Shown: piece by piece, positions 1 through 9,068 of the stretch
Numbering within the stretch: position 1 is the first letter of the stretch
Layout of the letters: each line of letters begins with the position of its first letter
Source of the DNA: a virus
DNA length: 64,000 nucleotides
Reading direction: 5' to 3' (one strand)
IMG/VR virus record: IMGVR_UViG_3300042922_000725
Location: 28,584-92,583 of that record
Position numbers and translations under genes: made by a program
Notes under the pieces: model-generated
Told to the model about the DNA's origin: nothing
Seen by the model: only the letters and a program-made list of their open reading frames with translations
The model's database searches: none

Positions 1-293
1 AAAAAAGAGAAGAATTAAAGTCTTTTGCTATGAAAGGTGGATTTATAACCCTTGAATTAATTGAACAATCTGAGGAATTAAAGAAAGCTATTGAAGAGTT
101 AGATGAAAAAACTATAAAAGTAATTCGTGCAGAGAAAATAGCTGAGAAATATGATTCAGAAGCAAAAACAGAAGAAAAAGTTGAAACATCAAACGCAAAC
201 AATTCTGATTCTGCGTCTGCCAACTTAAACAACACAGAAGAAGGAACACTTTCTGCAACAGACATTATCAAAAGTTTATTAAAAAGGAAGTAG
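1..293 (+). CDS. C-terminal part of a head protease/scaffold-type protein (partial)
   Basis: The reading frame is open through the left edge (from base 3), so the first ATG at 30 is probably internal and the gene starts outside the window. The visible 97 residues are charged and low in complexity: a Glu/Lys-rich helical stretch, an Asn/Ser/Ala-rich linker, then a short helical basic tail ending in LLKRK. No catalytic motif is visible. It sits directly before the small head protein and the major capsid protein, where phages usually place a prohead protease or scaffold, and the disordered tail fits a scaffold. That role is inferred from gene order only. Confidence 0.55.
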   Translation, partial: KREELKSFAMKGGFITLELIEQSEELKKAIEELDEKTIKVIRAEKIAEKYDSEAKTEEKVETSNANNSDSASANLNNTEEGTLSATDIIKSLLKRK

Positions 294-365
294 TAATTTA
301 ATAAAAATATAAAACATTATGTTTTATATTAATATAAAAATAAATAAAATTAGGAGGTCATATTT

Positions 366-833
366 ATGTTAAGAAATTTAATAGGTGCTAAACACACTAC
401 TGAGATCTTTAAAATAGGAAGTACAGATGTGAAAAGGGGAGCAATTGTTGTTAAGGACTATACTAACAAAGTTGCAAACAAGGCTTCTGCTACTGGAGTA
501 GAAATTTTCTTTGTAGATTATAACTTTGTTCCATCTGGTTATCAATCTGACATGGAAATATCCGCTTATACAGACCAAGCAGATATTGTGAAAGCAGGAA
601 CTAATGCCGTTTTAATCAAACCACAATTGGGTGAAACTTGGGCATTAGACCAAGTAGTTACAACTGGTTTGGCTGCTGGAGACTATGCTATTGCTGGTTC
701 AAGTGGAAACGTTGGAAAGCTTGTAAAAGCTACCACTGGAAATGTAGCAACTTTAAGATATGTTGGAGAATACAAAGATGGAGATCAAACTCTTTACGCT
801 TTTGAAGTTGTAGAACCAAAGACAATAGCATAA
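366..833 (+). CDS. Small head protein, candidate capsid decoration protein
   Basis: This 155-residue protein has no signal peptide or membrane segment. It is rich in Gly, Val, Thr and Ala, as expected for a beta-rich capsid surface protein; residues 85-130 alternate short strands and Gly turns (for example GDYAIAGSSGNVGKLVKATTG). AGGAGG lies a few bases ahead of the ATG. It immediately precedes the major capsid gene, the usual place for a head-decoration or stabilisation protein. No specific family was recognised, so the role rests on position and composition. Confidence 0.6.
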   Translation: MLRNLIGAKHTTEIFKIGSTDVKRGAIVVKDYTNKVANKASATGVEIFFVDYNFVPSGYQSDMEISAYTDQADIVKAGTNAVLIKPQLGETWALDQVVTTGLAAGDYAIAGSSGNVGKLVKATTGNVATLRYVGEYKDGDQTLYAFEVVEPKTIA

Positions 834-865
834 TAAAAAATAAATAAAATTAGGAGGTAATATTT

Positions 866-1873
866 ATGTCAAAATTATTTAATACAGAGGTTGCAAGCAT
901 AATAAAAGAACAAAGCCTTTATAAGTGGGCTACAAAAGTAAATAATAAGTTTGAATTAAGTTCAGAGGATAAAGAAATCACCGAGGTAATGGATGCTTTT
1001 GCTAGAGAACTTGGTAAGACAGGTAAAAATTCTGACAATAACACAGTAATTGCTGAATATATTAAACAAGTAATTGAGCCAGAAGTATACAATCCAAATG
1101 AGTCAATATTAAGCGATATGTTTAATATTGGTAGTATTGGAGAGTTTGACGAAAAAGCTTATACTGGCTTACCAAAGAACACTATAAAAGTATTTGATGC
1201 TGTAAGAGGCGGTAATGTTCAAAAGTCTTTTGTTGACCCAGGCGTGTTTACTCCTGTTAGTTTTGCTTTACAGGCAGAAACAGAAATAGATTATTCTGAC
1301 TTGAGAAGGAATGGTTTTAAATCAATAGCTAGAATGACTCAATTAGCAGAAGAAGCTTTGAACAATGAAAAGTTTTACAGAATATTCCAAGGCGTTGATA
1401 ATGCGTTAGGCGCTTTGACAGGAGACCAGGATATAGATAGTGGTTCTGCTCTAACTTTAGCTAATATGGACACTTTTACCACTTATCTTAATGATATGGC
1501 TGAAGGAAATCCTTTCATGATAGGTTTAAGCAAAATAACTAATCCTATCAGAAGAATGGATGGATTTGAAAGCTTCTTATCTGAAGAAATGAAAAATGAA
1601 TTTAATAGATTAGGAAAAGTTGGTTTATACTCAGGAGTTAGAGTTGAAGACGTTCCAACAGCTAGAAAGACTGCAAATGGAAAATTCTTAATTCCTGAAA
1701 AGAGAATATTCGGTATAGCAGGTAAAATAGGTGATATGGACATGAAGGGTGAATTAAGATATTATGAAACTCCAGACCATGATGCTGAAAAGATAAGACT
1801 TAAATTCACTGGTTTTGATGTTACATATGTAATTTACTATCTGCAAAAAATGGCTAGAATTACTTTAGACTAA
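866..1873 (+). CDS. Major capsid protein (HK97-fold candidate)
   Basis: The 335-residue protein has the layout of clostridial phage capsid proteins: a helical N-terminal arm (residues 1-75), then a core with the segment RNGFKSIARMTQLAEEALN (roughly 150-168), which resembles the spine-helix region of HK97-like capsids, and a beta-rich C-terminus ending in FDVTYVIYYLQKMARITLD. The start has a strong AGGAGGT site. Lying between a small head protein and connector-like genes supports the call. A hairpin follows the stop. The HK97 fold itself is inferred. Confidence 0.75.
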   Translation: MSKLFNTEVASIIKEQSLYKWATKVNNKFELSSEDKEITEVMDAFARELGKTGKNSDNNTVIAEYIKQVIEPEVYNPNESILSDMFNIGSIGEFDEKAYTGLPKNTIKVFDAVRGGNVQKSFVDPGVFTPVSFALQAETEIDYSDLRRNGFKSIARMTQLAEEALNNEKFYRIFQGVDNALGALTGDQDIDSGSALTLANMDTFTTYLNDMAEGNPFMIGLSKITNPIRRMDGFESFLSEEMKNEFNRLGKVGLYSGVRVEDVPTARKTANGKFLIPEKRIFGIAGKIGDMDMKGELRYYETPDHDAEKIRLKFTGFDVTYVIYYLQKMARITLD

Positions 1874-1883
1874 TAAGCTTTAG

Positions 1884-1911
1884 TATTAGGGTGGAGAAAT
1901 CTGCCCTAATA
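1884..1911 (+). terminator. Hairpin after the capsid gene
   Basis: Perfect 8-bp arms TATTAGGG (1884-1891) and CCCTAATA (1904-1911) enclose a 12-nt loop and are followed by a T-rich stretch. It may attenuate transcription after the capsid gene. The core GGGTGGAGAAATCTGCCC (1889-1906) recurs with two changes at 16580-16597, so it may be more than a generic terminator. Confidence 0.6.
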
Positions 1912-1943
1912 TGATTTATTTTTAAAATTAGGAGGATATTAAT

Positions 1944-2684
1944 ATGCAATTAGTAAATGGAAAAATAAGAGTTTATAATTATGAGCAGAATCCTTGTGGA
2001 TTTCCATCGGATATGAATAAACGAGGAGTTTTTATTGAAGCTTCTAATGGAGAAGAACCTGTTATGGAATATATATTTTTCTCTGATATTGAGCAAGAAA
2101 ATACAAAATCAGATATATTTAAAACAGGAAGATTAAGATTTCATAAAGACGAAGAAGAAGAAGTTTATGAAAAATTAAATATTGTAGACAAAGAAAATAT
2201 AATGACAAATAGAGAAATGAGACAATTACTATTGGACAAATCAACAGATAATTTAAAAAGAATTGACAAAATAAAATCATTAGGATTATTAACTAGAATG
2301 AAATCTGTAATTATAAATATGTCTATTGGAGGAGAAACTGTGCCTAATCAAGTTATCTCTGTTGTTAATGAAAAATATGATGAATTGAGATACGGTGGAA
2401 GAAAAAATGAAAATTCATATTTAAATAAATTGGTAAATGAAGAAAAAGAAAGTCAAGAAAAAGAATCTTTGCTTGGTGCATTTAACGAATTAAATAAAAA
2501 GGTAGATTTAATACAAAGAGAAAAAGAAGAAAATGAGAAAAAGTCACAAGACGCATTAAATGATTTACTTAAAATGGTTCAAGCTCTAAAATTAGAAAAT
2601 GAAACTTTAAAGAATAAACCAGAAGAAAAAGTAGAAGAAAAGGCAAAACCAGGAAGAAAAAAAGTAGAAGTAGAAAATCAATAA
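1944..2684 (+). CDS. Head-region protein with C-terminal coiled coil and basic tail
   Basis: 246 residues. The N-terminal half looks globular, with a possible beta fold in residues 1-60. Residues 165-225 are Lys/Glu-rich with heptad-like spacing and predict a long coiled coil. The tail KAKPGRKKVEVENQ is basic and AT-hook-like, so DNA contact is possible. It lies between the capsid and connector genes with a good AGGAGG. It may act in head completion or DNA packaging, but no family was recognised. Confidence 0.6.
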   Translation: MQLVNGKIRVYNYEQNPCGFPSDMNKRGVFIEASNGEEPVMEYIFFSDIEQENTKSDIFKTGRLRFHKDEEEEVYEKLNIVDKENIMTNREMRQLLLDKSTDNLKRIDKIKSLGLLTRMKSVIINMSIGGETVPNQVISVVNEKYDELRYGGRKNENSYLNKLVNEEKESQEKESLLGAFNELNKKVDLIQREKEENEKKSQDALNDLLKMVQALKLENETLKNKPEEKVEEKAKPGRKKVEVENQ

Positions 2685-2705
2685 ATTTGGAGGTGGTCTT
2701 TTAAG

Positions 2706-3182
2706 ATGTTGACTCTATATTCAGATATTTTTGAAAGATTTAAAAGGAAGTTATTAAAAGACCCAGATTTTTTTCTATATAAAAATATATCAGACGAAGA
2801 AGCTGAAGAATTTGTGAATGAAAAATGTATAATTCTTTTGAATGAAGCAATATCTGAATTAATGAATAGTTGTATTCCAGATGTTGATTTTTATGATAAA
2901 GATGATAATTTACAGGTTTTTAATTTTGAAGTGGTTAACTTAGAAAAGGATTTAATTTCTGAGATTATGAGATATAAATATATAGAACAAGATGAGGTTA
3001 GATTAAAAGTTTTATTTAACAATTTTACAACTAAAGAAGTGAATATATTCTCTCCTGCGGAAGAAAGAAAATCATTCGAATTATTGCTAAAAGAAAACAA
3101 GAATAATATAGAAAATAAAATAAGCAATTATTCAATGAGAGATAGAATCACTGGAAAATTTAAAAGCGTTGTTGGGGATTGA
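2706..3182 (+). CDS. Candidate head-tail connector protein
   Basis: 158 residues, mostly helical and acidic (EEAEEFVNEKCIILLNEAISELMN, split around residues 30-55), the size and style of gp6-type adaptor proteins that sit under the portal. AGGAGGTGG precedes the ATG. The TGA stop overlaps the TTG start of the next gene, which suggests translational coupling. The adaptor role is inferred from order (capsid, this protein, neck, tail) and helical content. Confidence 0.5.
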   Translation: MLTLYSDIFERFKRKLLKDPDFFLYKNISDEEAEEFVNEKCIILLNEAISELMNSCIPDVDFYDKDDNLQVFNFEVVNLEKDLISEIMRYKYIEQDEVRLKVLFNNFTTKEVNIFSPAEERKSFELLLKENKNNIENKISNYSMRDRITGKFKSVVGD

Positions 3183-4474
3183 TTAAAATGATAAAAGATA
3201 TAAATTATTATAGGAAACTTGCAGGGAGTTATAATTTTAATACTGAAAAAGAATACAAACTATCTCAAATTTCAGACAACTATAACAAAAACATGGCTAA
3301 TGTGATAACTGGTTTTGATATATTGATAAGTACAGATAGAGCTGATGTAGTAAAAATTAATGGGATAGAAAAAAGAGCTTTAATTGATTATAATTCTAAT
3401 TTCACTCTGGCAAAGCTAGAAAATGGTCAAAGAACAATAAAAACATATCCTAACGATATGAAAACTGGTGATTATGTTGAAATAAAGAATTATACAGATG
3501 CAGATGTTTATATAAAACATATAGTAATAGCGAAAGACCCAATGAGAGAAAACTATGAACAAGGTTATATTAAAGAATGTAATTTTACTCCTAAATGGAT
3601 TGACGAATTCAATAATATAATTGAAAGATGCTGTATATTGGAGGATAAAACATTATATACTTCAGGTGAAAAAATAAACAAATATCTTGTTCAAGGAGAT
3701 ACCGATGCTATAATGACAATGCCAAATGATAAGAATACTATAAAACTTAAAACTGGGGATAGATTTATTTTAGGAAATAATATAAATCAAAGGAAGGTTT
3801 ATCGTATAACTAAAACTAATGATTTTGAAGAAGGTTTACTTAATATTTATCTTGTTGAAGATAAAATTAGTGATGAATACGATAATTTAACCCTTGGTAT
3901 AGCCAACTATTATGGTAAACCTACTATAAATATAAACATATTAAATGAACTTCCATTAAAGGTAACACAAGGACTAACAGTACAATTAAATCATGAAATT
4001 AAGGTTGACGGAGAAGTTAGTAACTTACCTGTAGTATACAGCTCCAATAATACAAATGTAAGCATTGATAATAACGGATTAATAACAGGAAATACTTTAG
4101 GTAATTCAACAATTACAGTAAGTCTAGAAGATAATCCAAATATAAAATCTACTATTAATATTGAAGTTGTTTCTTTACCTATATCCGACAATTACAGCGT
4201 AAAAATAATAGGCTCTGACTCTATACCAAAAACAGTTACTCCAAAAACTTATACAGCCAATATATATAACAATGGAGAATTGATAACTGATAATAGTCAA
4301 AGTGTTACATGGAGTGTTAGTGACAATAGTAAAATACAAATAACTTATCAAGATGATAAAACTATTAAAATTAAGGGATTGGCTTATGAAGGAACATTTA
4401 TATTAACGGCAAAATTAAATAGTGATATAACAATAAAAGATGATAAAACGATTATTTTATCTACTGCTAACTAG
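3179..4474 (+). CDS. Neck or head-closure protein with Ig-like (BIG2) domains
   Basis: 431 residues. Residues 1-240 form an unrecognised beta-rich region (for example ADVVKINGIEKRALIDYN). Residues about 245-330 match a bacterial Ig-like BIG2 pattern, with VYSSNNTNVSIDNNGLITG followed by GNSTITVSLED. Residues about 335-431 form a second, more divergent Ig-like domain. The chosen start is TTG, overlapping the upstream stop; an in-frame ATG at 3188 is an alternative. Ig-like domains on virion proteins often act in weak attachment to the host surface. Confidence 0.6.
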   Translation: MIKMIKDINYYRKLAGSYNFNTEKEYKLSQISDNYNKNMANVITGFDILISTDRADVVKINGIEKRALIDYNSNFTLAKLENGQRTIKTYPNDMKTGDYVEIKNYTDADVYIKHIVIAKDPMRENYEQGYIKECNFTPKWIDEFNNIIERCCILEDKTLYTSGEKINKYLVQGDTDAIMTMPNDKNTIKLKTGDRFILGNNINQRKVYRITKTNDFEEGLLNIYLVEDKISDEYDNLTLGIANYYGKPTININILNELPLKVTQGLTVQLNHEIKVDGEVSNLPVVYSSNNTNVSIDNNGLITGNTLGNSTITVSLEDNPNIKSTINIEVVSLPISDNYSVKIIGSDSIPKTVTPKTYTANIYNNGELITDNSQSVTWSVSDNSKIQITYQDDKTIKIKGLAYEGTFILTAKLNSDITIKDDKTIILSTAN

Positions 4475-4485
4475 GAGGTATTTGG

Positions 4486-5022
4486 ATGTTTGATAATTAT
4501 TATTTTAATGCAGACCAAGCAAATAATATAAATAGAAACATATCTGATAAGTTGTGTGAAAATGAAAGACTTATGAAGTTGCTTTTTTATGGTTCTGTGG
4601 ATGCCTTAGACAGACCTCCTATATATATGACAGATGAAAATATAATGTTTGAAATAGCAAAACAACCTATTATTTACGACAAGGATATAAAAACAAGAAT
4701 TTTCTTTTCTCCAAGTCCTAAGCAAACTCAAGAAGATCAAAGAGTGGAACTAAGGTTTTTTATACTTGATTTTATTCCAGAAAACAATGTACTATCAAAA
4801 GCGAGATTTTGTTTTCAAATAGTATGTTTTGATAGGCTGTGGAATTTAAACGAAGGTAAGGTTAGACCATATGAAATAATAACTGAAATATTAAATTCAT
4901 TAAATGGAGTGGATATTAAAGGTATAGGCTTATTAAGCTTTGCAAAAAATCCAATTACATATAGGGAGTTTTCTGATTGGCATAGAGGTTACGTTATGTT
5001 CGGTTCAACAAGAGTTGAGTAG
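4486..5022 (+). CDS. Candidate neck/tail completion protein
   Basis: 178 residues with no recognised motif. Alternating hydrophobic patterns (RVELRFFILDF, ARFCFQIVCFD) suggest a mixed alpha/beta virion protein. AGGAGGT lies seven bases before the ATG. Its place between the Ig-decorated neck protein and the tail-tube candidate matches tail-terminator or tail-completion genes, but this is by position only. Confidence 0.45.
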   Translation: MFDNYYFNADQANNINRNISDKLCENERLMKLLFYGSVDALDRPPIYMTDENIMFEIAKQPIIYDKDIKTRIFFSPSPKQTQEDQRVELRFFILDFIPENNVLSKARFCFQIVCFDRLWNLNEGKVRPYEIITEILNSLNGVDIKGIGLLSFAKNPITYREFSDWHRGYVMFGSTRVE

Positions 5023-5032
5023 GTGACAATTT

Positions 5033-5917
5033 GTGATAAGTATAGATGATGAAAGATTTATATATGATGAACCTTTTAAATATTTGCCAGAGAATATAAG
5101 AATAAAAAAAGATGAATTATTAGATGAATTTCATAGACTAGAACAGATATTAGGGTATTCCGAAGTAAATGAAAGAATTGAAGAAATATTAATTGAACTT
5201 AAAGAATTAGAAAAAGAAATATTGATGATTTATCCAGTTACAGTTAGAAGCTATTTGGGTTTTCACAGTTGTATTAATTGTTTATTACTTGAAAAAAATA
5301 GAGAACCAGATATTAGAATTTTAAAAATGTCATATTTAGATTATTTGTTTGAATTACAAACAAGAAGTGTTGAAAATAAGATATTTTTGCAATGGTTAGA
5401 ATATTTAATGTTTTTAGTATTTAAATGCAAAAGTCTTGATTTCTATTACGATAAAAATAAGAAAATATTTTTTAAAATAAATGATATAGTTTTAAATTCA
5501 AATGATTTTGACAATATAAAGGATATTATATTAAAACAAAATGGAATAGAGCATGAGGAAAATATAATTGATTTTGAGTTTGAAAAAGCTTTGAAAGAAG
5601 CGCAAAAATATAAAGAAAAACACGAAGATAAACCAGCCAATTTAGAAGAAAGAATAATTTCTTATCATTCTTTTAATGGATATGATTATGAAAAAATATA
5701 TAATTTAACTATTAGAAAATTTAATAAAGGACTACAAAGAATGTGTATGAAAACAGATTATGAAGTACATAAAGCCGCAGAAATATCAGGAATGGTTAAA
5801 TTTAAAGATAGCGTTAATCATTGGCTTTCTCACGTAGAACCTAAACAAAAATTTGAAGGTTTGGTTGTTAAAGATGCGGATTCAACAATTAATCAAATTA
5901 AATCTGCACTTGAATAA
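5033..5917 (+). CDS. Phage structural-region protein of unknown function
   Basis: 294 residues, helical and acidic, starting at GTG. A coiled-coil-like stretch covers residues 25-65 (Glu/Leu-rich), a Cys-containing segment (FHSCINCLLLEKN) lies near residue 80, and residues 195-215 are Lys/Glu-rich. No membrane segment. It starts 10 bases after the preceding stop and is followed by an A-rich leader before the tail-tube candidate. It could be a head-tail or tail assembly factor; no family was recognised. Confidence 0.45.
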   Translation: MISIDDERFIYDEPFKYLPENIRIKKDELLDEFHRLEQILGYSEVNERIEEILIELKELEKEILMIYPVTVRSYLGFHSCINCLLLEKNREPDIRILKMSYLDYLFELQTRSVENKIFLQWLEYLMFLVFKCKSLDFYYDKNKKIFFKINDIVLNSNDFDNIKDIILKQNGIEHEENIIDFEFEKALKEAQKYKEKHEDKPANLEERIISYHSFNGYDYEKIYNLTIRKFNKGLQRMCMKTDYEVHKAAEISGMVKFKDSVNHWLSHVEPKQKFEGLVVKDADSTINQIKSALE

Positions 5918-5951
5918 TAAAAAATAAATAAAAATAAGGAGGAATATACAC

Positions 5952-6923
5952 ATGAATGAGTTTTTAATTTCGGTATGTGATGCTATAGTTAGAGACAGAG
6001 AAGCTGACCAAATTATGATATATGCAAAAACAGAGATGGAATCAACTATGTCCCAAGAAGTTGCATCACAAGAAATAGCTGGTGGTTTTGAAAATAAACT
6101 TTTGTTTGACCACAATCATACAAAAAGATTGAATTTTACTCTTAATGATGCTAGATTTGACGAAGGGTATCTTGCAATAAACAGTGGGGTTCTTATTGAA
6201 AATGTTGCTAAAGATGTTTACAAAAGAGATATTATAACTCTTGATGCAAGTGGTAATGGAGTTGCAAGTTCTACTCCAGTAGGTAAAGTATTTATAAAAG
6301 GTTCAACAGGAATTGTATCTGTTACACCATCAGGTTCAAATTTTACATATTTGCAATTTGCAAGTCAAAAAGTTGAAGTGGTTTATAAATATAATACAAA
6401 TGTTGATTCTATTGATTTTAATGCTAGTAAATTTTCCAAGACTTATGAACTAACATTAATAGGCAAAAGATTTAATAAAACTGGACAGTCAGCAGAAATT
6501 CAAATTATAATTCCAAATTGGAAACCAACTGGTAGTTTTTCTTTGAACTTTACAGCAGAAGGAAATACTACTTCTCCAATAGAAGGTAAGGCATTAGCTG
6601 ATGATATAACAGATTCTTATGGTAGTTTAAATATAGTTCCAGTTAATCAAACTATAACTTATTCAGCAATAGCTTCTATACCAACAAATGCTGCTTTAAG
6701 TTCGTCTAATTCAACTGTACAAATAACTACTTATGGTATTCGCGGTGGAAGTTATGCAAATGTATTATTTGATGCGTCTGCATGTACTTATGTATCTTCT
6801 ACAACAGCTACAGCAACAGTAAATTCTAGTGGACTAGTTACAAGGGCTGCTTCAGGAACAACTACCATAACAATCACACACACTAGTGGGTTAAAGGATT
6901 ATGTTCAAATAACCGCTTCTTAA
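5952..6923 (+). CDS. Major tail tube protein candidate with C-terminal Ig-like domain
   Basis: 323 residues. Residues 1-220 have features of tail-tube proteins: an acidic N-terminus, then long beta segments including YELTLIGKRFNKTGQSAEIQ and SFSLNFTAEG. Residues about 225-323 read as a BIG2-type Ig domain with the typical ending SGLVTRAASGTTTITITHT. An Ig domain fused to the major tail protein is common in siphophages. Its C-terminus resembles that of the 8139 gene. A hairpin terminator follows at 6976. Confidence 0.65.
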   Translation: MNEFLISVCDAIVRDREADQIMIYAKTEMESTMSQEVASQEIAGGFENKLLFDHNHTKRLNFTLNDARFDEGYLAINSGVLIENVAKDVYKRDIITLDASGNGVASSTPVGKVFIKGSTGIVSVTPSGSNFTYLQFASQKVEVVYKYNTNVDSIDFNASKFSKTYELTLIGKRFNKTGQSAEIQIIIPNWKPTGSFSLNFTAEGNTTSPIEGKALADDITDSYGSLNIVPVNQTITYSAIASIPTNAALSSSNSTVQITTYGIRGGSYANVLFDASACTYVSSTTATATVNSSGLVTRAASGTTTITITHTSGLKDYVQITAS

Positions 6924-6938
6924 TAAAATATAAACAAA
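6922..6938 (+). repeat. 17-mer AATAAAATATAAACAAA, copy 1
   Basis: Begins inside the stop of the tail-tube gene. Identical copies lie at 29967-29983 and 37881-37897, with a one-mismatch copy at 34673-34689. The three exact copies are each followed by a hairpin and then a gene, so it may belong to a leader or promoter signal. Confidence 0.5.
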
Positions 6939-6975
6939 AGTATATAAATAGAATTACAAATTTATTTATAGTAAT

Positions 6976-7012
6976 AAAAGAGCTATGCCGAAACATGGCT
7001 CTTTTCCATTTT
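6976..7012 (+). terminator. Intrinsic terminator after the tail-tube gene
   Basis: A 12-bp stem with one G-U pair (6976-6987 with 6994-7005) and the loop CCGAAA, continuing into TTTTCCATTTTT. It separates the tail-tube gene from the inserted homing endonuclease gene. Confidence 0.8.
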
Positions 7013-7051
7013 TAATCCCTAATCCTTAATGTCGGAAGGAGAAAAATAAAA

Positions 7052-7996
7052 ATGTCTAAAAGATTGGATTATGAATATGTGAAGGATTATATTGAAAAGG
7101 AAAATTATAAATTGATATCTGTTGAATATAAAAAAAGTGCTGATAAATTAAATCTAATTTGTCCTAAAAATCATAACATATGGATAAGTTTTAATAATTT
7201 TAAAAAAGGTAAAAGATGTGGTGTTTGTTTTGGAAATAATTATCTAAATTATCAAACAGTTAAAAATTTTATAGAAATTGAAAGTGGTAGTAATTGTATA
7301 TTATTAAGCGAAGATTATATAAATAATGTACAAATGCTAAAAATAAAATGTAATTGTGGAAGTGTTTTTAAAACAACTTTTGCAAAATTCAACAATCGAA
7401 ATAAAAGACAATGTAATAATTGCGGTAATTTATTAAAAAATAAAGATAAAGCAAAAATTCATAGTAAATTTGTAGAAGAGATATATAATTTGGTTGCGAA
7501 TGAATATACAATACTAGGGCAATATGTTACTAGTAAAACTCCAATATTAATAAAACATAATGTATGTGGAAATGAATATTATGTAACACCATCTAACTTT
7601 AATAGTAAACATAATCAAACAAGGTGCCCTAAATGCAAAAGTTCAAAATCAGAAAAAGAAACAGAAAAGATTTTGAATAAAAATAAAATTATTTATAAAA
7701 AACAATTCAAATTTGATAATTGTAAAAATATATTTTCATTGCCTTTTGATTTTGCAATTTTTGATAACAATGAAAAATTAATAATTTTATTGGAACTAGA
7801 TGGAGAACAACACTACAAACCTGTTAGATTTGGTGGTGTTAGTCACGACATTGCAGAAAAGAACTACAAGTTAAACAAGATTAGAGATGATATTAAAAAT
7901 GAATATTGTGAAAAAAATAATATACGTTTACTTCGAATTTCATATATAGAGTTTAAAAATATTGAGCAAATATTAATTAACGAACTCAATAGATAA
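7052..7996 (+). CDS. Free-standing homing endonuclease, EDxHD/Vsr-like, with zinc-ribbon repeats
   Basis: 314 residues. The N-terminal two thirds carries three zinc-binding segments: CPKNH with CGVC (about residues 34-60), CNCG with CNNC (about 105-130) and CGN with CPKC (about 172-198). The C-terminal domain has LPFDFAIFDNN, LLELDGEQHY and a Lys/Arg helix ending NNIRLLRISY, the pattern of the Vsr-like EDxHD endonucleases of phage mobile elements. The gene has its own GGAAGGAG site and is bracketed by a terminator and a 140-bp spacer, so it looks like a selfish insertion in the tail operon. Confidence 0.75.
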   Translation: MSKRLDYEYVKDYIEKENYKLISVEYKKSADKLNLICPKNHNIWISFNNFKKGKRCGVCFGNNYLNYQTVKNFIEIESGSNCILLSEDYINNVQMLKIKCNCGSVFKTTFAKFNNRNKRQCNNCGNLLKNKDKAKIHSKFVEEIYNLVANEYTILGQYVTSKTPILIKHNVCGNEYYVTPSNFNSKHNQTRCPKCKSSKSEKETEKILNKNKIIYKKQFKFDNCKNIFSLPFDFAIFDNNEKLIILLELDGEQHYKPVRFGGVSHDIAEKNYKLNKIRDDIKNEYCEKNNIRLLRISYIEFKNIEQILINELNR

Positions 7997-8138
7997 AATA
8001 CAACTTTATAGTGTTTTTGTTGAATTAATGTATAAAAATAATCATTATCATATAAATAATGCTTTAAATTAGAAAATACTAGAGACTTGCTTAATCTCTC
8101 TAATAATATAAAACATTAAAAGGAAAGAGGTGTTTTTA

Positions 8139-8708
8139 ATGGCTCAATTATATTTTGGTTCTAATTCAACTCAAACTTCAACGGCAAATCAAGAAATAAT
8201 TCAAATAAATAAACCATTAAATTACGAAGGAACTTTTGTTACAAACACATTGAGTTTTAGTAACAATGAAGATTGTCATGTAAAAATAAATAACAGTGAC
8301 GAAATATTCATTCCAAGCGGTGGTTTTGATTTTGGAAGTGAGCATTCTATAAGAACTTTTGAAATTGTAGAAGCAGATATTGAGTTTAATTATTTAGGCT
8401 CATATTTACCAGCAAAAATCAATCAGAATCAATCAAAAGATAATCCTTCTAACTTTATAGGTATAACAGCAAGACCTGCTCAAATTACTCTAGATAATGG
8501 AGAGACCAGCTTGATAACTGTAACTGGTTTAAGAGAAGGCGTTTATAGTAATATAATTAATCCTGTAAATACATACTACTCTTCCGATGATGAAGATATT
8601 TGTTCTGTGTCTAATCAAGGTTTAGTGTCTTATGTAGGAAGTGGAGAAACGAATATAATTGTTACAAACAGTGGCTTTACAGATACTATCCATGTTACAT
8701 GTAATTAG
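8139..8708 (+). CDS. Ig-like (BIG2) tail-associated protein
   Basis: I chose the ATG at 8139 because AGGAAAGAGGTG lies just upstream; the in-frame GTG at 8130 is inside that site. About 189 residues. The N-terminal part (to residue 105) is beta-rich and includes DCHVKINNSDEIFIPSGGFD. Residues 110-189 form a BIG2-type domain (YYSSDDEDICSVSNQGLVSY, then GSGETNIIVTN). It is similar in style to the C-terminus of the tail-tube candidate, so the two may be surface decorations of the same tail. Confidence 0.6.
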   Translation: MAQLYFGSNSTQTSTANQEIIQINKPLNYEGTFVTNTLSFSNNEDCHVKINNSDEIFIPSGGFDFGSEHSIRTFEIVEADIEFNYLGSYLPAKINQNQSKDNPSNFIGITARPAQITLDNGETSLITVTGLREGVYSNIINPVNTYYSSDDEDICSVSNQGLVSYVGSGETNIIVTNSGFTDTIHVTCN

Positions 8709-8726
8709 TAAGCGAGGTGAATAAAA

Positions 8727-9056
8727 GTGGGTTATAATAATAATAAAGTTGGAATAGCAACAAATAGTCAAAAACTTGCTTCACGTGAAGATACTTACTA
8801 CCTAAACTTCAATAATCTAAGTAACAAACCACAAACATTAGAATTTACATATACGGCTAGTTCAGCAACAAATACAATTCCAATAGGAATGACAATCAAT
8901 CCATTAAAAGATAAGATATCAATTATATGGGAAGGTCTTCCTTTAACCTTGGAGAATTACGAATTAAAAACAAATAATTATGAAATCTTATTGACAGATT
9001 GGACTTGTGATTCTGGAGATAAGTTCTATTTTACTGTTTATAAGAACATGAAATAA
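8727..9056 (+). CDS. Small tail-fibre module protein
   Basis: 109 residues, GTG start after GAGGTGAA. It has no catalytic motif. Its second half (NPLKDKISIIWEG, then ENYELKTNNYEILLTDWTC and GDKFYFTVYKNMK) corresponds to residues about 255-310 of the fibre encoded at 37980 (DPLHDALKVTGEYG, then YTLNADNLSIDLVGWTA and GFKFNFELLKGM). It therefore looks like a stand-alone copy of a fibre domain. It lies 12 bases before the tailspike gene. Confidence 0.55.
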   Translation: MGYNNNKVGIATNSQKLASREDTYYLNFNNLSNKPQTLEFTYTASSATNTIPIGMTINPLKDKISIIWEGLPLTLENYELKTNNYEILLTDWTCDSGDKFYFTVYKNMK

Positions 9057-9068
9057 GGAGGTGTAATA

